A DNA stretch of 64,000 nt from Campylobacter sp. MG1. GTDB lineage: Bacteria > Campylobacterota > Campylobacteria > Campylobacterales > Campylobacteraceae. Below, piece by piece: positions 1 to 8,449 of this stretch. The number at the start of each line of letters is the position of its first letter. Position 1 is the stretch's first letter. Under the pieces are notes generated by a model. It was not told the origin of the DNA. It was given only the letters and a program-made list of their open reading frames with translations, and made no database searches. Made by a program: the position numbers and the translations under genes. The DNA lies in contig NZ_JANYME010000003.1 of NCBI RefSeq assembly GCF_026616895.1, positions 124,001 through 188,000 on the forward strand, in the 5' to 3' direction.

Positions 1-1015
1 CAAATGCATATAATTCCTCATTTTTTGATATTCTATCTAATATATCAATACTTTCATTTTTAACAGCATTAAATTTCCTAAAAATATTAGCATCCCATTT
101 TTGATTTAATAATATAGTATGGTTCTTATTAGTCTTATTAGTTTGTTTTGTAGGTAATTTTAATATATTTGCAGTTATTATAAAACTATCATTAAATTGA
201 TTTTCATTTACTGATGCACCTATAGTTTGACCTAACTTTTCTCCAAAATCAAAAATACAAGCTTCATCAGGATATTCTATAGGTGTTAATGTAGCTACAT
301 ATTTTTCATCTATTTGTAAATAATTATCATGCACTATAATTTTAGTTTCTGGGTGCATTAATTGTTTATTTAATAATTGTTCTTTATTATATTTAGGTAT
401 TTCATAAATAATATCTTCCTTATTAAAAGAATGTGTGCTATTTAAAAGTTCATATAAATATATTTTTAATAAATCTGGTCGCAATATTTTAGGATAGAAA
501 AAAGCTGTTGCTAAAGCGTTTTTTAAATCATCTGAATATTTTAATAATTTATCTTTATCATCACAAGTAATTGAAAACAATAATATACTTTTTTTAATAG
601 TAGTAGGCATTGCCTTGCAAATACTTTCCCTTGTTTTTTGATAATAAAAGCGTCTCATTTGTTCTACTGAATTATCTAATAATTCCTTTGTATTTAAATC
701 ATCTTCTAAATCAACTCTTACACTATGTGATTGTTTCCAATATTCTATTACATTATTAAAATTTTTAAGTCCTAAAAGTGATACTTGCATAAAAAGACCT
801 TCTGGTAATTTAGAAATTATCTTTTCAAGTTCAGCCGAAGTGGAAGTAGATGCCTTTATTCTAGTGTGGCATTCATAAATAATACTATAAGTATTATTGT
901 TATTTATATAAATATTGTTTTCTTCATCATATAAACTATAAGCTAAAAAATCACTAAAAGAAATTCTTTGGTTTAGTTGTTTATAATTATGCACTGGTAA
1001 AGAAATATATTCCAT
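1..1015 (-). CDS. traC: TraC, F-type T4SS assembly ATPase (N-terminal part, runs off the window)
   Basis: An open frame starts with ATG at 1015 behind AGGAGT and stays open to base 1, giving the first 338 residues. The N-terminus (MEYISLPVHNYKQL) and the following region resemble the N-terminal domain of TraC/VirB4-like ATPases that power pilus assembly at the inner membrane. The Walker motifs would lie in the missing C-terminal part, so the call rests on N-terminal resemblance and on gene order: TraC follows TraB-TraV in F-type systems, as here. Only the 5' half is visible. Confidence 0.75.
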   Translation of the reverse strand, partial: MEYISLPVHNYKQLNQRISFSDFLAYSLYDEENNIYINNNNTYSIIYECHTRIKASTSTSAELEKIISKLPEGLFMQVSLLGLKNFNNVIEYWKQSHSVRVDLEDDLNTKELLDNSVEQMRRFYYQKTRESICKAMPTTIKKSILLFSITCDDKDKLLKYSDDLKNALATAFFYPKILRPDLLKIYLYELLNSTHSFNKEDIIYEIPKYNKEQLLNKQLMHPETKIIVHDNYLQIDEKYVATLTPIEYPDEACIFDFGEKLGQTIGASVNENQFNDSFIITANILKLPTKQTNKTNKNHTILLNQKWDANIFRKFNAVKNESIDILDRISKNEELYAF

Positions 1016-1026
1016 TAAACACTCCT

Positions 1027-1407
1027 TTATTTTTTACTTTTTTTAATTTTGTGCTGACTTAAAACAAAATTACCATTAGTGATTTTTACCCATATCCTCT
1101 CAAATTCGTGGTAGGTATCATCAGCTGACATATAAGGCATAATTGTTACTATCGCAAATTTTGGATTTTGAAATAACGGATTTTGCATAGGTCTATCATA
1201 ATTTTCCTTTAAAGATTTAGTAATATGATTTTTTGCATAATTAGTATCGGTTTTTAAAAGCCTTTTTTCCTCATCTTTTAATTGTTGCTCTTGTTTTTGT
1301 TTAGCTTTTAATATCTCTTGTTGTTTTGCTTTATTTACATTATTGTTAGCACAAGCATTAAAGCTTAAAGCTAAACCTAAGGTTGCTAATAATAAATATT
1401 TTTTCAT
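1027..1407 (-). CDS. Small conjugation-operon lipoprotein
   Basis: 126 residues with a lipoprotein signal (hydrophobic stretch ending LSFNAC), so Cys19 is the likely lipidated residue. A Lys/Gln/Glu-rich coiled-coil stretch follows (residues 25-50). The start codon overlaps the end of the preceding traV-like gene by 4 bases, so it is in the tra operon between TraV and TraC. I do not recognise the family. A periplasmic or outer-membrane T4SS accessory role is inferred from position only. Confidence 0.6.
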   Translation of the reverse strand: MKKYLLLATLGLALSFNACANNNVNKAKQQEILKAKQKQEQQLKDEEKRLLKTDTNYAKNHITKSLKENYDRPMQNPLFQNPKFAIVTIMPYMSADDTYHEFERIWVKITNGNFVLSQHKIKKSKK

Positions 1408-1679
1408 TTTTTAACTCCTTTTAATCTTTGATTTTCTTTACTTTGAATGATAAGTTTTAGTCTTTCGTTTTCATTTTCTAATTTTTTAAATTCTTTTCTT
1501 GTATAATCCTTTTCTTGTGTTTGCTTATATTTTTTATCATTATTTTTTTGATAATAAATATCACTAACACTAGCACAATAACTAATATCACTACCACCAG
1601 AGCATTTAAACTCAGAGTGATATACGCCACAACCTACAAAAAGATAAGCAAAAGACATAGCTAATAAATATTTATTCAT
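1404..1679 (-). CDS. traV: TraV-like outer-membrane core lipoprotein
   Basis: 91 residues. The lipobox ends LFVGC (Cys17), and a Cys-containing segment (GVYHSEFKCSGG, then SYCASVSDIYY) is typical of TraV, the VirB7-like lipoprotein that anchors TraK and TraB in the outer-membrane core complex. The C-terminal half is a charged coiled coil. It is shorter than F TraV. The Shine-Dalgarno GAGGAG is formed by the last codons of traB. Position between TraB and TraC fits F-type order. Confidence 0.7.
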   Translation of the reverse strand: MNKYLLAMSFAYLFVGCGVYHSEFKCSGGSDISYCASVSDIYYQKNNDKKYKQTQEKDYTRKEFKKLENENERLKLIIQSKENQRLKGVKK

Positions 1680-1684
1680 TTTTA

Positions 1685-3010
1685 TTACTCCTCATTATTT
1701 ATATTTGTTTTTAAGGTTTCAAGCCCGTTAAAATCTATAACTAAATTTTTTGTTAGGATAATATCCACCTCACGATTAGCTGATATTTCAATTACTGGAC
1801 TTATTTGATCAGCCATTTTTAAATAAAAATCAGCAAGTTTTTCAGCAGCATTTGATATACCTTTTCCTAGGCCTTGATTTGCTATTTCAGTATCACTTAA
1901 CTTTCCATCAAAACCACTTATAACATTACCATCGGAAGTAGTAGTAGATACTAAACCACGATTTGAAAATGCCTCTCCTATACCACTTAAAAAACCAGCT
2001 ATAATAGTTCTGCTAATTAATGCACCTTGTTTAGTTACTACACGACCTCTAAGACCATTTTTTCCATCCTCTCCACTCACAAAGCCACTTAAATCAGCTA
2101 CTATATTTTTACTATCATTATTTACACATGAAAGTGTAGTTGTTCTAAGATAAGCTCTTTCACTACTTAAGTCTCCATAACCTTCAGCCAAAATAAAACA
2201 ATCTCTTAAATCTTGTGAAAATTGATTAGCACCTATGCTTAAATCAGTAACCTTTAACAAAATAGGTGCTGGGTTAGTTTTAGCTTGTGCTAATGTAGGT
2301 GCATCAAACCCACTAAGTAAAACAGCTTTTAATACACTAGTGGCTGGAATGATAAAATTATCTTTTTTATCATTTTTAGCCTCTTTATCACTATTTTTTA
2401 AATCTTCTTCTTCATCATTTATTTTTATACTCTCTAGCACATTATCTAACATAATATAATTAGTTTGGGTTCTTTTAATAGGTTGTTTTGGGGTATCAAC
2501 AAACAATGGCTTAGCTTCTTTATCTTTTTCTATTTCTTCAGTATTTGGAGGGGTAAAATTAAAACCATTCTTTTGTATTTGCATTTCACTTTGAATTACT
2601 TGTTGATTAGTATTATCTTGTCTTACCTCATCATTGTTATTTTTTAAATTTTTATAACTTTCTTTTAGTTCTAATAATTCTTTTTCTAATACCTTTGTTC
2701 TTTCAATTTGTTCTTTACTAAGTTTTTGGCTTTGCTCTAATTTATCAATGGCCTCAGCAGTCCATTTTTCATGTGTTACATTAGATGTAGTGCTATCTTT
2801 AAATATACTTCTTTTATTTTCTACAGCATCATTTGAAAAAGGATTAGTTTTAGTAGTTGAATTCATTGCTAATACAATAAAGGCAAATAAACCTCCTAAT
2901 ATTAACAATAAAGTTTTTTTCCTTTTCTTTTGCAACTCATTTGGATCAGTATTTGAATTGCTAAAAAAGGAGTTAAATAATTTATTAAATTTTTCAATCA
3001 ACTTATTCAT
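1685..3010 (-). CDS. traB: TraB, VirB10-like T4SS scaffold protein
   Basis: 441 residues. A cytoplasmic N-terminus, one membrane span (about 33-48), a coiled coil (about 88-130) and a proline/lysine linker precede a C-terminal TrbI/VirB10-type beta-barrel domain from about 220. The domain includes the family stretch RDCFILAEGYGDLSSERAYLR and a conserved Cys. TraB bridges the inner membrane and the outer-membrane core. ATG overlaps the traK stop as ATGA, indicating translational coupling. Confidence 0.9.
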   Translation of the reverse strand: MNKLIEKFNKLFNSFFSNSNTDPNELQKKRKKTLLLILGGLFAFIVLAMNSTTKTNPFSNDAVENKRSIFKDSTTSNVTHEKWTAEAIDKLEQSQKLSKEQIERTKVLEKELLELKESYKNLKNNNDEVRQDNTNQQVIQSEMQIQKNGFNFTPPNTEEIEKDKEAKPLFVDTPKQPIKRTQTNYIMLDNVLESIKINDEEEDLKNSDKEAKNDKKDNFIIPATSVLKAVLLSGFDAPTLAQAKTNPAPILLKVTDLSIGANQFSQDLRDCFILAEGYGDLSSERAYLRTTTLSCVNNDSKNIVADLSGFVSGEDGKNGLRGRVVTKQGALISRTIIAGFLSGIGEAFSNRGLVSTTTSDGNVISGFDGKLSDTEIANQGLGKGISNAAEKLADFYLKMADQISPVIEISANREVDIILTKNLVIDFNGLETLKTNINNEE

Positions 3011-3792
3011 TTATTACCACCTTTTTTAGCTATTATTATTGCTTTAGCTTTTGCATAAGGTAGTAATTGATTAAATTCATTGTCATAATAAATAGCTATG
3101 GCTACTGGATTATCTCCTATATAATTAAAAAAATCCTTATCTTCAATAGTTATGCTTTGAGCCGTATTATTTAATATTTCATAAACACTGATATCATATA
3201 AAGCACCTTGTAGATTATTTTTATGATAATAAGTCTTTATATTGTCCTTATAAACCATTTTATTAATATTAATTGATTTATAGCCCTGTGGTGTTTCTTT
3301 AGCTGAAAAAACCTTTTTTACTAAATTTGCTATATTAGTTGAGTGGTCGTTTGCAGTTTCTTCACTTATAATTTCGTTTGTCTCTTTATTAGTATCATTT
3401 ATTATAATAGTTTGAGTTTTGATATTTTTTGGAACAAAAACAAATGAAAAAGTTTTTTCTTTTGTTACAAAAAATACTTCACTACTCTTTGCCTTATCAT
3501 ATACCACTTTGCTTTCTATTACATTAGCATTATTAGAATTTGAATTATCGCTATCAACTACTTCTTTTTGATAAGGTATAAACTTTATAAATGCTTGATT
3601 TTTATTAACATTTATGATTAAACCTTTCTCTTTTGAATATGCTACATCTTTAATAGGATAAGGTAAAACAATCCTATTTACACTTGAATTTGATAAACTA
3701 ATGTTTATACCATCACTTGGGTCATTTATGGTAATTTGTGCGAATGCTATATTGCTAATTAACATACTTAAAATAGCTAAATTCTTTTTCAT
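3007..3792 (-). CDS. traK: TraK, VirB9-like secretin component
   Basis: 261 residues with a signal peptide (cleavage near IAFAQ, residues 15-19). The mature protein is beta-rich, with the early motif PYPIKDVAYSKEKG and FIKFIPYQ typical of TraK, the periplasmic ring protein that binds TraB and TraV. Its start overlaps traE by ATGA. Confidence comes from domain pattern plus gene order L-E-K-B. Confidence 0.85.
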   Translation of the reverse strand: MKKNLAILSMLISNIAFAQITINDPSDGINISLSNSSVNRIVLPYPIKDVAYSKEKGLIINVNKNQAFIKFIPYQKEVVDSDNSNSNNANVIESKVVYDKAKSSEVFFVTKEKTFSFVFVPKNIKTQTIIINDTNKETNEIISEETANDHSTNIANLVKKVFSAKETPQGYKSININKMVYKDNIKTYYHKNNLQGALYDISVYEILNNTAQSITIEDKDFFNYIGDNPVAIAIYYDNEFNQLLPYAKAKAIIIAKKGGNK

Positions 3793-4388
3793 TTAAGTTC
3801 CTTTTTGTTTTCTTCTTCTATTTCTTTAAGTTGTTTTTCTGTAATTGCGTTTAAATTGGTTATATAAAATCTCCCATTTTCAACGCTATAATCAATTTCT
3901 AATTTTGTAAGTTCGCTATTAGCTACTTTTGAACCTATGAAGGATTTTAAAATGCCACTAACTACAATTCTTGTCTTTTTAGTATCAATACTATTTATAA
4001 AAAATGTCCTTGAAATATTATTTCTTTTTAAATATTCATATTGATTTTCTAACATTTTTTTAGTGCCATAATAAGCAGTTGGTTCAGTTAACATTAATAT
4101 GTTTAATGCGTTATTTTGTGCTAACTCTGTAGTTGAGTTAAACATGTTATAGGTAATAAAAGAGGCTACTTCTTCTAAATAAGTTTTTGATAATTCATTA
4201 TTAGTAATTGAAAATTCTTTACTTATTGCTTTTGGAGGTAAAAATACAACTCTTTCACTACTAGCTTTATTTATGATTATAAAAGTTTGAAAAACTATTA
4301 CAGCTGATAAAACAATAGTAATAATTTTAAAAGTTTTATTCTCATAAATATGTTTATCTAAATTTGATTTATATTTTGAAAATAACAT
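3789..4388 (-). CDS. traE: TraE, VirB8-like T4SS inner-membrane protein
   Basis: 199 residues. One N-terminal transmembrane helix (about 23-42, TIVLSAVIVFQTFIIINKA) is followed by a periplasmic domain with the TraE pattern FLPPKAISKEFSITNNELS and a later KTRIVVSGIL strand. TraE is the VirB8-like assembly factor of F-type systems. It sits directly downstream of traL. Confidence 0.88.
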   Translation of the reverse strand: MLFSKYKSNLDKHIYENKTFKIITIVLSAVIVFQTFIIINKASSERVVFLPPKAISKEFSITNNELSKTYLEEVASFITYNMFNSTTELAQNNALNILMLTEPTAYYGTKKMLENQYEYLKRNNISRTFFINSIDTKKTRIVVSGILKSFIGSKVANSELTKLEIDYSVENGRFYITNLNAITEKQLKEIEEENKKELK

Positions 4389-4389
4389 T

Positions 4390-4686
4390 TTATGCTCCTA
4401 TAAAATATCTTTGATGAAATGGAATGTTTTGCTTTACGCCTTTAATACCCATAGCATAAAGTTTATGGGCTAAAAAACCACGAACAAATTTATGCTTTAC
4501 ACTATTGTGAAAACTAGCTAAATAAAAAGAAAACACCATTAATCCTAATTTATATAAAAGATCGGGAACATACATACCAGCAATTAAAACCCCAACTATA
4601 AAAATAGCAAAACTGGGGAATTCCCAGTTTGCCACCATAGGTTTTATATCAATAAATTTATGAATTTTAACATATGGATTTTCCAT
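4390..4686 (-). CDS. traL: TraL, T4SS pilus assembly membrane protein
   Basis: 98 residues with two close hydrophobic segments (about 23-58) and a basic C-terminus (HKFVRGFLAHKLYAMG), the size and layout of TraL/VirB3-like proteins. The last codons (Gly-Ala, GGAGCA) supply the Shine-Dalgarno for traE. Confidence 0.85.
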   Translation of the reverse strand: MENPYVKIHKFIDIKPMVANWEFPSFAIFIVGVLIAGMYVPDLLYKLGLMVFSFYLASFHNSVKHKFVRGFLAHKLYAMGIKGVKQNIPFHQRYFIGA

Positions 4687-4695
4687 TTTTTTTCC

Positions 4696-5016
4696 TTAAA
4701 TTAAGGCACCAGAACCTAATGAATTAGCAAATGCGATAGCTAAACTATCAGCTTTAGAATAAGCAATACCTATACCTATTGATACAGCTAATCCTAAAAA
4801 GCCTATCATCCCACCCATTTTTACCATAACCATCAAACCACCAAAAATGAGTGCTAAGAAAACCATTTGAATTACAATAGGGTTAAGTAAGAAACCAATT
4901 ACATTTTCCCAAATAGTTTTTAAACCATCTTGAGCTACTGTGTTTTGTGCAAAAGCCTCTATTGATGCCAACATAAGAAACAACAATATAGTTATGAAAT
5001 TTTTATTATTTTTCAT
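4696..5016 (-). CDS. traA: TraA-like pilin precursor
   Basis: 106 residues. A signal peptide (about 1-23, ending AFA-Q) precedes a short mature chain of about 80 residues with two hydrophobic helices (about 45-70 and 72-92) separated by KMGG, as in VirB2/TraA pilins. The ATG lies inside the end of the upstream nuclease gene (11-base overlap), so pilin translation is probably coupled to the nuclease. It immediately precedes traL. Confidence 0.8.
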   Translation of the reverse strand: MKNNKNFITILLFLMLASIEAFAQNTVAQDGLKTIWENVIGFLLNPIVIQMVFLALIFGGLMVMVKMGGMIGFLGLAVSIGIGIAYSKADSLAIAFANSLGSGALI

Positions 5017-5698
5017 AATTTACTCCTAAAAATTTTTTAATATATAGGTTACAATTAACTTCAAAGTGTTTTAAAGGTGTGTTAGTATCAATATCTTTAT
5101 TAGGTATAACAAAACATTTTTTAAAATTGTTTCCTTTAAACATTCTAAAAAACTCATTTGGAACAGCTATACCATTTTTAATATATTTTTTACCATCAAA
5201 AAATATAAGACTTAATATCTCAATACTTTTTAGATTATTAGCTAATAAGCGTTCATATCTTTCAAGTTTTAACATAAGTTTTCTATTAATTTCTGGTAAT
5301 TGTGGCACTACATTACTCATTAAAAAAGTAGAACGCTGTGCGTTAGTTGTTGCATTCATTGATTGATTTGATAGAATATGTCCTCTATCATATCCACTAT
5401 GCAAATAATCACTCCAGTTAGTTCTATAGCGTTTAGGTATTCTATAATCGCTTTCAAACTTAGGTCGTTTTTTAATATGGGTTTTTAAATATTTTTCATC
5501 TAATTTATAAGCAAGGGCTATACTACTTTTTAGTTTATAGTTATAGCAGTTTAGATAATAATAATTATCTAGCACTTGATTACAATTTTTAAAAAATTGT
5601 AAAAACTCATTACTTGGCTTGTATTTATCATACAAATTATTAGCATTTAAGCTAGTTGTAGCTACTAACAAAGCACCAAAAAAATACTTTTTAAACAT
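5006..5698 (-). CDS. Secreted DNA/RNA non-specific endonuclease (NUC1 family)
   Basis: 230 residues with a signal peptide (about 1-20). The catalytic DRGH is at residues 104-107. Downstream, N129, Q133, N138 and E146 (SNVVPQLPEINRKLMLKLE) complete the beta-beta-alpha-metal signature of NucA/Dns-type nucleases, so it should be an active periplasmic Mg-dependent nuclease. It is the first gene of the tra operon, and its 3' end overlaps the pilin start. Dns-type nucleases on Campylobacter integrated elements are known to block natural transformation. Here the gene travels with, and is likely co-expressed with, the conjugation machinery. Confidence 0.9.
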   Translation of the reverse strand: MFKKYFFGALLVATTSLNANNLYDKYKPSNEFLQFFKNCNQVLDNYYYLNCYNYKLKSSIALAYKLDEKYLKTHIKKRPKFESDYRIPKRYRTNWSDYLHSGYDRGHILSNQSMNATTNAQRSTFLMSNVVPQLPEINRKLMLKLERYERLLANNLKSIEILSLIFFDGKKYIKNGIAVPNEFFRMFKGNNFKKCFVIPNKDIDTNTPLKHFEVNCNLYIKKFLGVNYEK

Positions 5699-5717
5699 TT
5701 CTTGCCTCCTATAAAAA

Positions 5718-5752
5718 ATATTTTGCTTATTTTTTAAGAGAAAGTTCGTTTA
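5718..5752 (-). promoter_or_regulatory. ICE promoter element (site 1), upstream of the nuclease-traA operon
   Basis: On the minus strand: AAACGAACT, a 14-nt spacer containing CTTAAAAAAT, then AAGCAAAATAT as the -10-like block, 20 nt before the nuclease ATG. The same arrangement with the same spacer occurs at five other unit starts. Confidence 0.65.
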
Positions 5753-5983
5753 GTGAAAAATTTATTTTAAAAAAAAGTTATTTTTTTATTAAAACTATAA
5801 AATGCCTATAAATGTGATAAATTAATGAATAAAAATTTATTTTTTTTTAATTTATTTTTTATTGATTTTTTTAAAAAAAAGTAAAAAAAATAATAATTTT
5901 GGATAAAAAAATCAAAATGGTTAATGAGATTTTTTACAAAAAATAAAAAATACTCTATAATAAAACAAATTCAAGGAGCATTT

Positions 5984-6652
5984 ATGAAAAAATTATTTTT
6001 TATTTTAAGTATTGGTAGTCTATTATGTGCTGATGATTTGACAAATTATGTAAATAACAAACTAATGCAATCTGGGGGTAAAAATATGACGCTAGAACAA
6101 AAAATCAGATGGCATACGCAAAATATGATAGATATGTCAAATCAAGATTATTATGATGAAAACGCTGAATTTGAAAACTATAGATATGCTTGTGAAAAGA
6201 AAAACAATATAGATGCATGTAATAAGGCAGGTGTTATCTTATATAATCAAAAGTCTTATAAAAATGCTTTGACTTGGTTTGAATATACTTGCAGTAAAAA
6301 AAATGGGACTGGGTGTAATAATGCTGGTGATACTTGTTTTGAAATGAAACAATATAAAAAAGCAAATGCTTATTATCAAAAGGCTATTAACTTAGGTAAT
6401 ATAAGTGGTTATCACAATCTAGCTTGGTCGTTTGCAAATGGGCTAGGTAAAAAAGTTAATAATAAAAGAGCTAGAGAACTTTATACATACGCATGTAATA
6501 AAAACTACAACACAAGTTGTAATAATTTAGGTTGGTTTTACTTAGATGGCGTTGGTGTGGCTAAAAATAAAAAAGTTGCTAAAAGATACTTTACTAAAGC
6601 TTGTAATTTAAAACATAATGGAGCTTGTGAAACATTAAGAAATAATTTTTAA
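5984..6652 (+). CDS. Sel1-repeat / Helicobacter cysteine-rich (Hcp)-like secreted protein
   Basis: 222 residues from ATG 5984, chosen because AAGGAGCATTT precedes it and a signal peptide follows directly (MKKLFFILSIGSLLCADD). An in-frame ATG at 5924 has no ribosome site. Sel1/TPR-like helical repeats each carry a Cys pair spaced by 7-8 residues (CEKKNNIDAC, CSKKNGTGC, CNKNYNTSC, CNLKHNGAC), the hallmark of Hcp proteins. One repeat in the middle lacks the pair. The family is exported and protein-interacting. It stands alone on the plus strand between tra operons, as cargo. Confidence 0.85.
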   Translation: MKKLFFILSIGSLLCADDLTNYVNNKLMQSGGKNMTLEQKIRWHTQNMIDMSNQDYYDENAEFENYRYACEKKNNIDACNKAGVILYNQKSYKNALTWFEYTCSKKNGTGCNNAGDTCFEMKQYKKANAYYQKAINLGNISGYHNLAWSFANGLGKKVNNKRARELYTYACNKNYNTSCNNLGWFYLDGVGVAKNKKVAKRYFTKACNLKHNGACETLRNNF

Positions 6653-6656
6653 AAAA

Positions 6657-6680
6657 AAGCCACTAGACTTTTAGTGGCTT
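6657..6680. terminator. Bidirectional intrinsic terminator
   Basis: A perfect 9-bp stem AAGCCACTA / TAGTGGCTT with a 6-nt loop. Read on the minus strand it is followed by eight T, so it serves the decayed minus-strand gene as well as the Sel1 gene. Confidence 0.8.
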
Positions 6681-6881
6681 AAACTAATAAACTTTCATCA
6701 TTTAATTGTATTAATTCTTCGCTAATCTCAACCTTTTTTACAAAATCATCTATAGCATAATAAGGAATATTTAAATTATTACTAAACTTTTTAAATTTAT
6801 GTTTTCAAAAATCCAGCTTATTAATTTTGCTTTTGAACCTATATACCTACGATTTGTTATATCAAAATACTTATCAATCAA
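6679..6881 (-). pseudogene. Remnant of a D12-type DNA adenine methyltransferase
   Basis: Reading the minus strand from a TTG at 6881 (AAGGA upstream), about 32 codons encode DKYFDITNRRYIGSKAKL followed by ISWIFENI. The NRRYIGSK segment is the motif X start of D12-class N6-adenine methylases. The frame then breaks, and a second frame of about 35 codons continues to a stop inside the terminator stem (6679). The catalytic core (DPPY region) is missing. I read this as a gene reduced by an internal deletion and a frameshift. Confidence 0.6.
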
Positions 6882-6954
6882 ATAATTTCCTTAAAAAATA
6901 TACTCCTTACTTAAGTATATTAATTTTGAATTAAAAAAAATAAAAATTTTTTTT

Positions 6955-6992
6955 CATAAAAACGAACTATCTTTAAAAAAATTAATAATATG
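6955..6992 (+). promoter_or_regulatory. ICE promoter element (site 2), upstream of the 7052-8848 operon
   Basis: The only plus-strand copy: AAACGAACT (6960-6968), a 14-nt spacer with TTTAAAAAAA, then TAATAATATG at 6983-6992. The -10-like block is identical to that of site 3, upstream of traN. Confidence 0.65.
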
Positions 6993-7051
6993 TATTAAAA
7001 GTGAAAAAATATAAAAATTCAAACAAAACATTTTAATTTAGGAGATGCAAG

Positions 7052-7486
7052 ATGAATAGTTTATCGCAAGTTTTTAATATTGATAACAATTTATTAAAAG
7101 TTAAAATTAAGAATAAAGTTGAGATAGAAAAATTAGTAAGCAAAGCTATTAAAAAACTAAGTTATACTGATGTAATTATTCCACTAATAAAAGATAGTAA
7201 ATTACACGCTATTAGCATAATTCCTACAAATAAAATAAAAGAAAATGTTTATAAACAAACAAAAATAAAGGCTGAATATATCACATATTTAACCTTTGAA
7301 TTATTTATTAAACTAGAAAAAAAATCTAAGGATAAAATATTAGTTACTTTTTTAGCTGGAATGCCTATTAATACCTTATATTATAAAAGAAAATTTGAAA
7401 GCACTAAAGAAAATTTATTAACAGATATTTTAATGAAAATAAAAGAAACTAATAAAAATCAAAAATACTTTAGGATAGAAATATGA
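7052..7486 (+). CDS. Hypothetical protein, first gene of a five-gene ICE operon
   Basis: 144 residues, lysine-rich, with no signal peptide and no recognised motif. It starts behind TTAGGAGATGCAAG and overlaps the next gene by 4 bases (ATGA). Its promoter is the ICE element at 6955-6992, so it should be co-regulated with the transfer operons. Function unknown. Confidence 0.7.
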   Translation: MNSLSQVFNIDNNLLKVKIKNKVEIEKLVSKAIKKLSYTDVIIPLIKDSKLHAISIIPTNKIKENVYKQTKIKAEYITYLTFELFIKLEKKSKDKILVTFLAGMPINTLYYKRKFESTKENLLTDILMKIKETNKNQKYFRIEI

Positions 7487-7749
7487 GTTTTTTAAAAAAT
7501 TATTTAAAAATAGTAAAGCTTTGTTTTTATAAAGAGCGTGGAGCTTTTAAGTTAGTACAAAAATACTATGAGATTAGTATTGATGAATGGTTTATGCTAA
7601 GCCATAATCAAAAAATAAAATTAATCACAGAAAGTGCTACAAAAGAAAGAGGGCTACGCAAAGCTAGGCGTGATAAACAAATGCAAGAACAAGATAAGCA
7701 AAGTGAAGAATTATTTTTAAAAATTAAAACTAGATTACGAAGTAATTAA
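7483..7749 (+). CDS. Hypothetical small basic protein
   Basis: 88 residues, strongly basic. The C-terminal third is a charged helix (KERGLRKARRDKQMQEQDKQ) that could bind nucleic acid. Overlap with the preceding gene suggests coupled translation. Family not recognised. Confidence 0.65.
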   Translation: MSFLKNYLKIVKLCFYKERGAFKLVQKYYEISIDEWFMLSHNQKIKLITESATKERGLRKARRDKQMQEQDKQSEELFLKIKTRLRSN

Positions 7750-7773
7750 ACAAACAACAATAAAGGAGATAGT

Positions 7774-8004
7774 ATGAAAGAAAAAATAATTATAGTTGAT
7801 GGACAACCTAGAGTTGTAGGTAAAGAAATTTTAAATATAAATGATTTTATAAAATTACTAAATGATGCAAAAGAAAAACATGGTGAAAATATTTTTGTTG
7901 TAAGCCAATACAGAAATAAAATATGTGATTATAAAGGATACGATGGTATATCAGTATATGATTTAGTAGAAGAACACGGAAATACTTTTATAAATTTATG
8001 GTAG
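7774..8004 (+). CDS. Hypothetical 76-residue protein
   Basis: Begins behind a strong AAAGGAGATAG ribosome site. Soluble, mixed charge, no recognised domain. Third gene of the 7052-8848 operon. Confidence 0.65.
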   Translation: MKEKIIIVDGQPRVVGKEILNINDFIKLLNDAKEKHGENIFVVSQYRNKICDYKGYDGISVYDLVEEHGNTFINLW

Positions 8005-8015
8005 GTAAAATATAA

Positions 8016-8444
8016 ATGAATAAAGAAATAGTAAAAATAGTTAGCAAACAAGGTTTAATTGCATTAATAAAACAAGTTTTTAATAAAAGAGAAATTTATA
8101 CTGATACTAATTCTTTTAAAATTTGCTTGTATTTAGATGAATTTAGAGAATTTTATTTAGAAGAAATAAAAACATTTGAAAAAATTAAAAATATATCACC
8201 TAATAAAAATATAAAAAATATTAATTTAATACCACTTTATTTATATGTAAGATTGTATTTTTTAACAAACTACATAATTATAGACTTTTTTTGCTATATA
8301 GATGAATATGATATTAATTATAATGAATTTAATATAAAAGTAGAACCTAATAGCACAGAAGAACAAATAGCCAAATTAATTATGAATTTGATTGATGAGG
8401 TTAATAAAAAACAAGATATTTTTGAAATAAAAATTAAAGGATAA
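8016..8444 (+). CDS. Hypothetical 142-residue protein
   Basis: No signal peptide. The middle holds a hydrophobic, aromatic-rich stretch (LYVRLYFLTNYIIIDFFCYI, about 85-105) that may be a buried core or a membrane contact. It ends against the next gene (1-base overlap). In overall size and Lys/Ile-rich composition it resembles the first gene of the operon, but I see no clear homology. Confidence 0.65.
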   Translation: MNKEIVKIVSKQGLIALIKQVFNKREIYTDTNSFKICLYLDEFREFYLEEIKTFEKIKNISPNKNIKNINLIPLYLYVRLYFLTNYIIIDFFCYIDEYDINYNEFNIKVEPNSTEEQIAKLIMNLIDEVNKKQDIFEIKIKG

Positions 8445-8449
8445 TGGAT

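Noticed and set aside
2235-3029. Three plus-strand open frames opposite traB
   Set aside because: They are antisense to a well-conserved gene, have hydrophobic AT-driven composition and no ribosome sites.
5924-5983. Upstream start for the Sel1 protein at 5924
   Set aside because: It would bury the signal peptide behind 20 charged residues and lacks a ribosome site.
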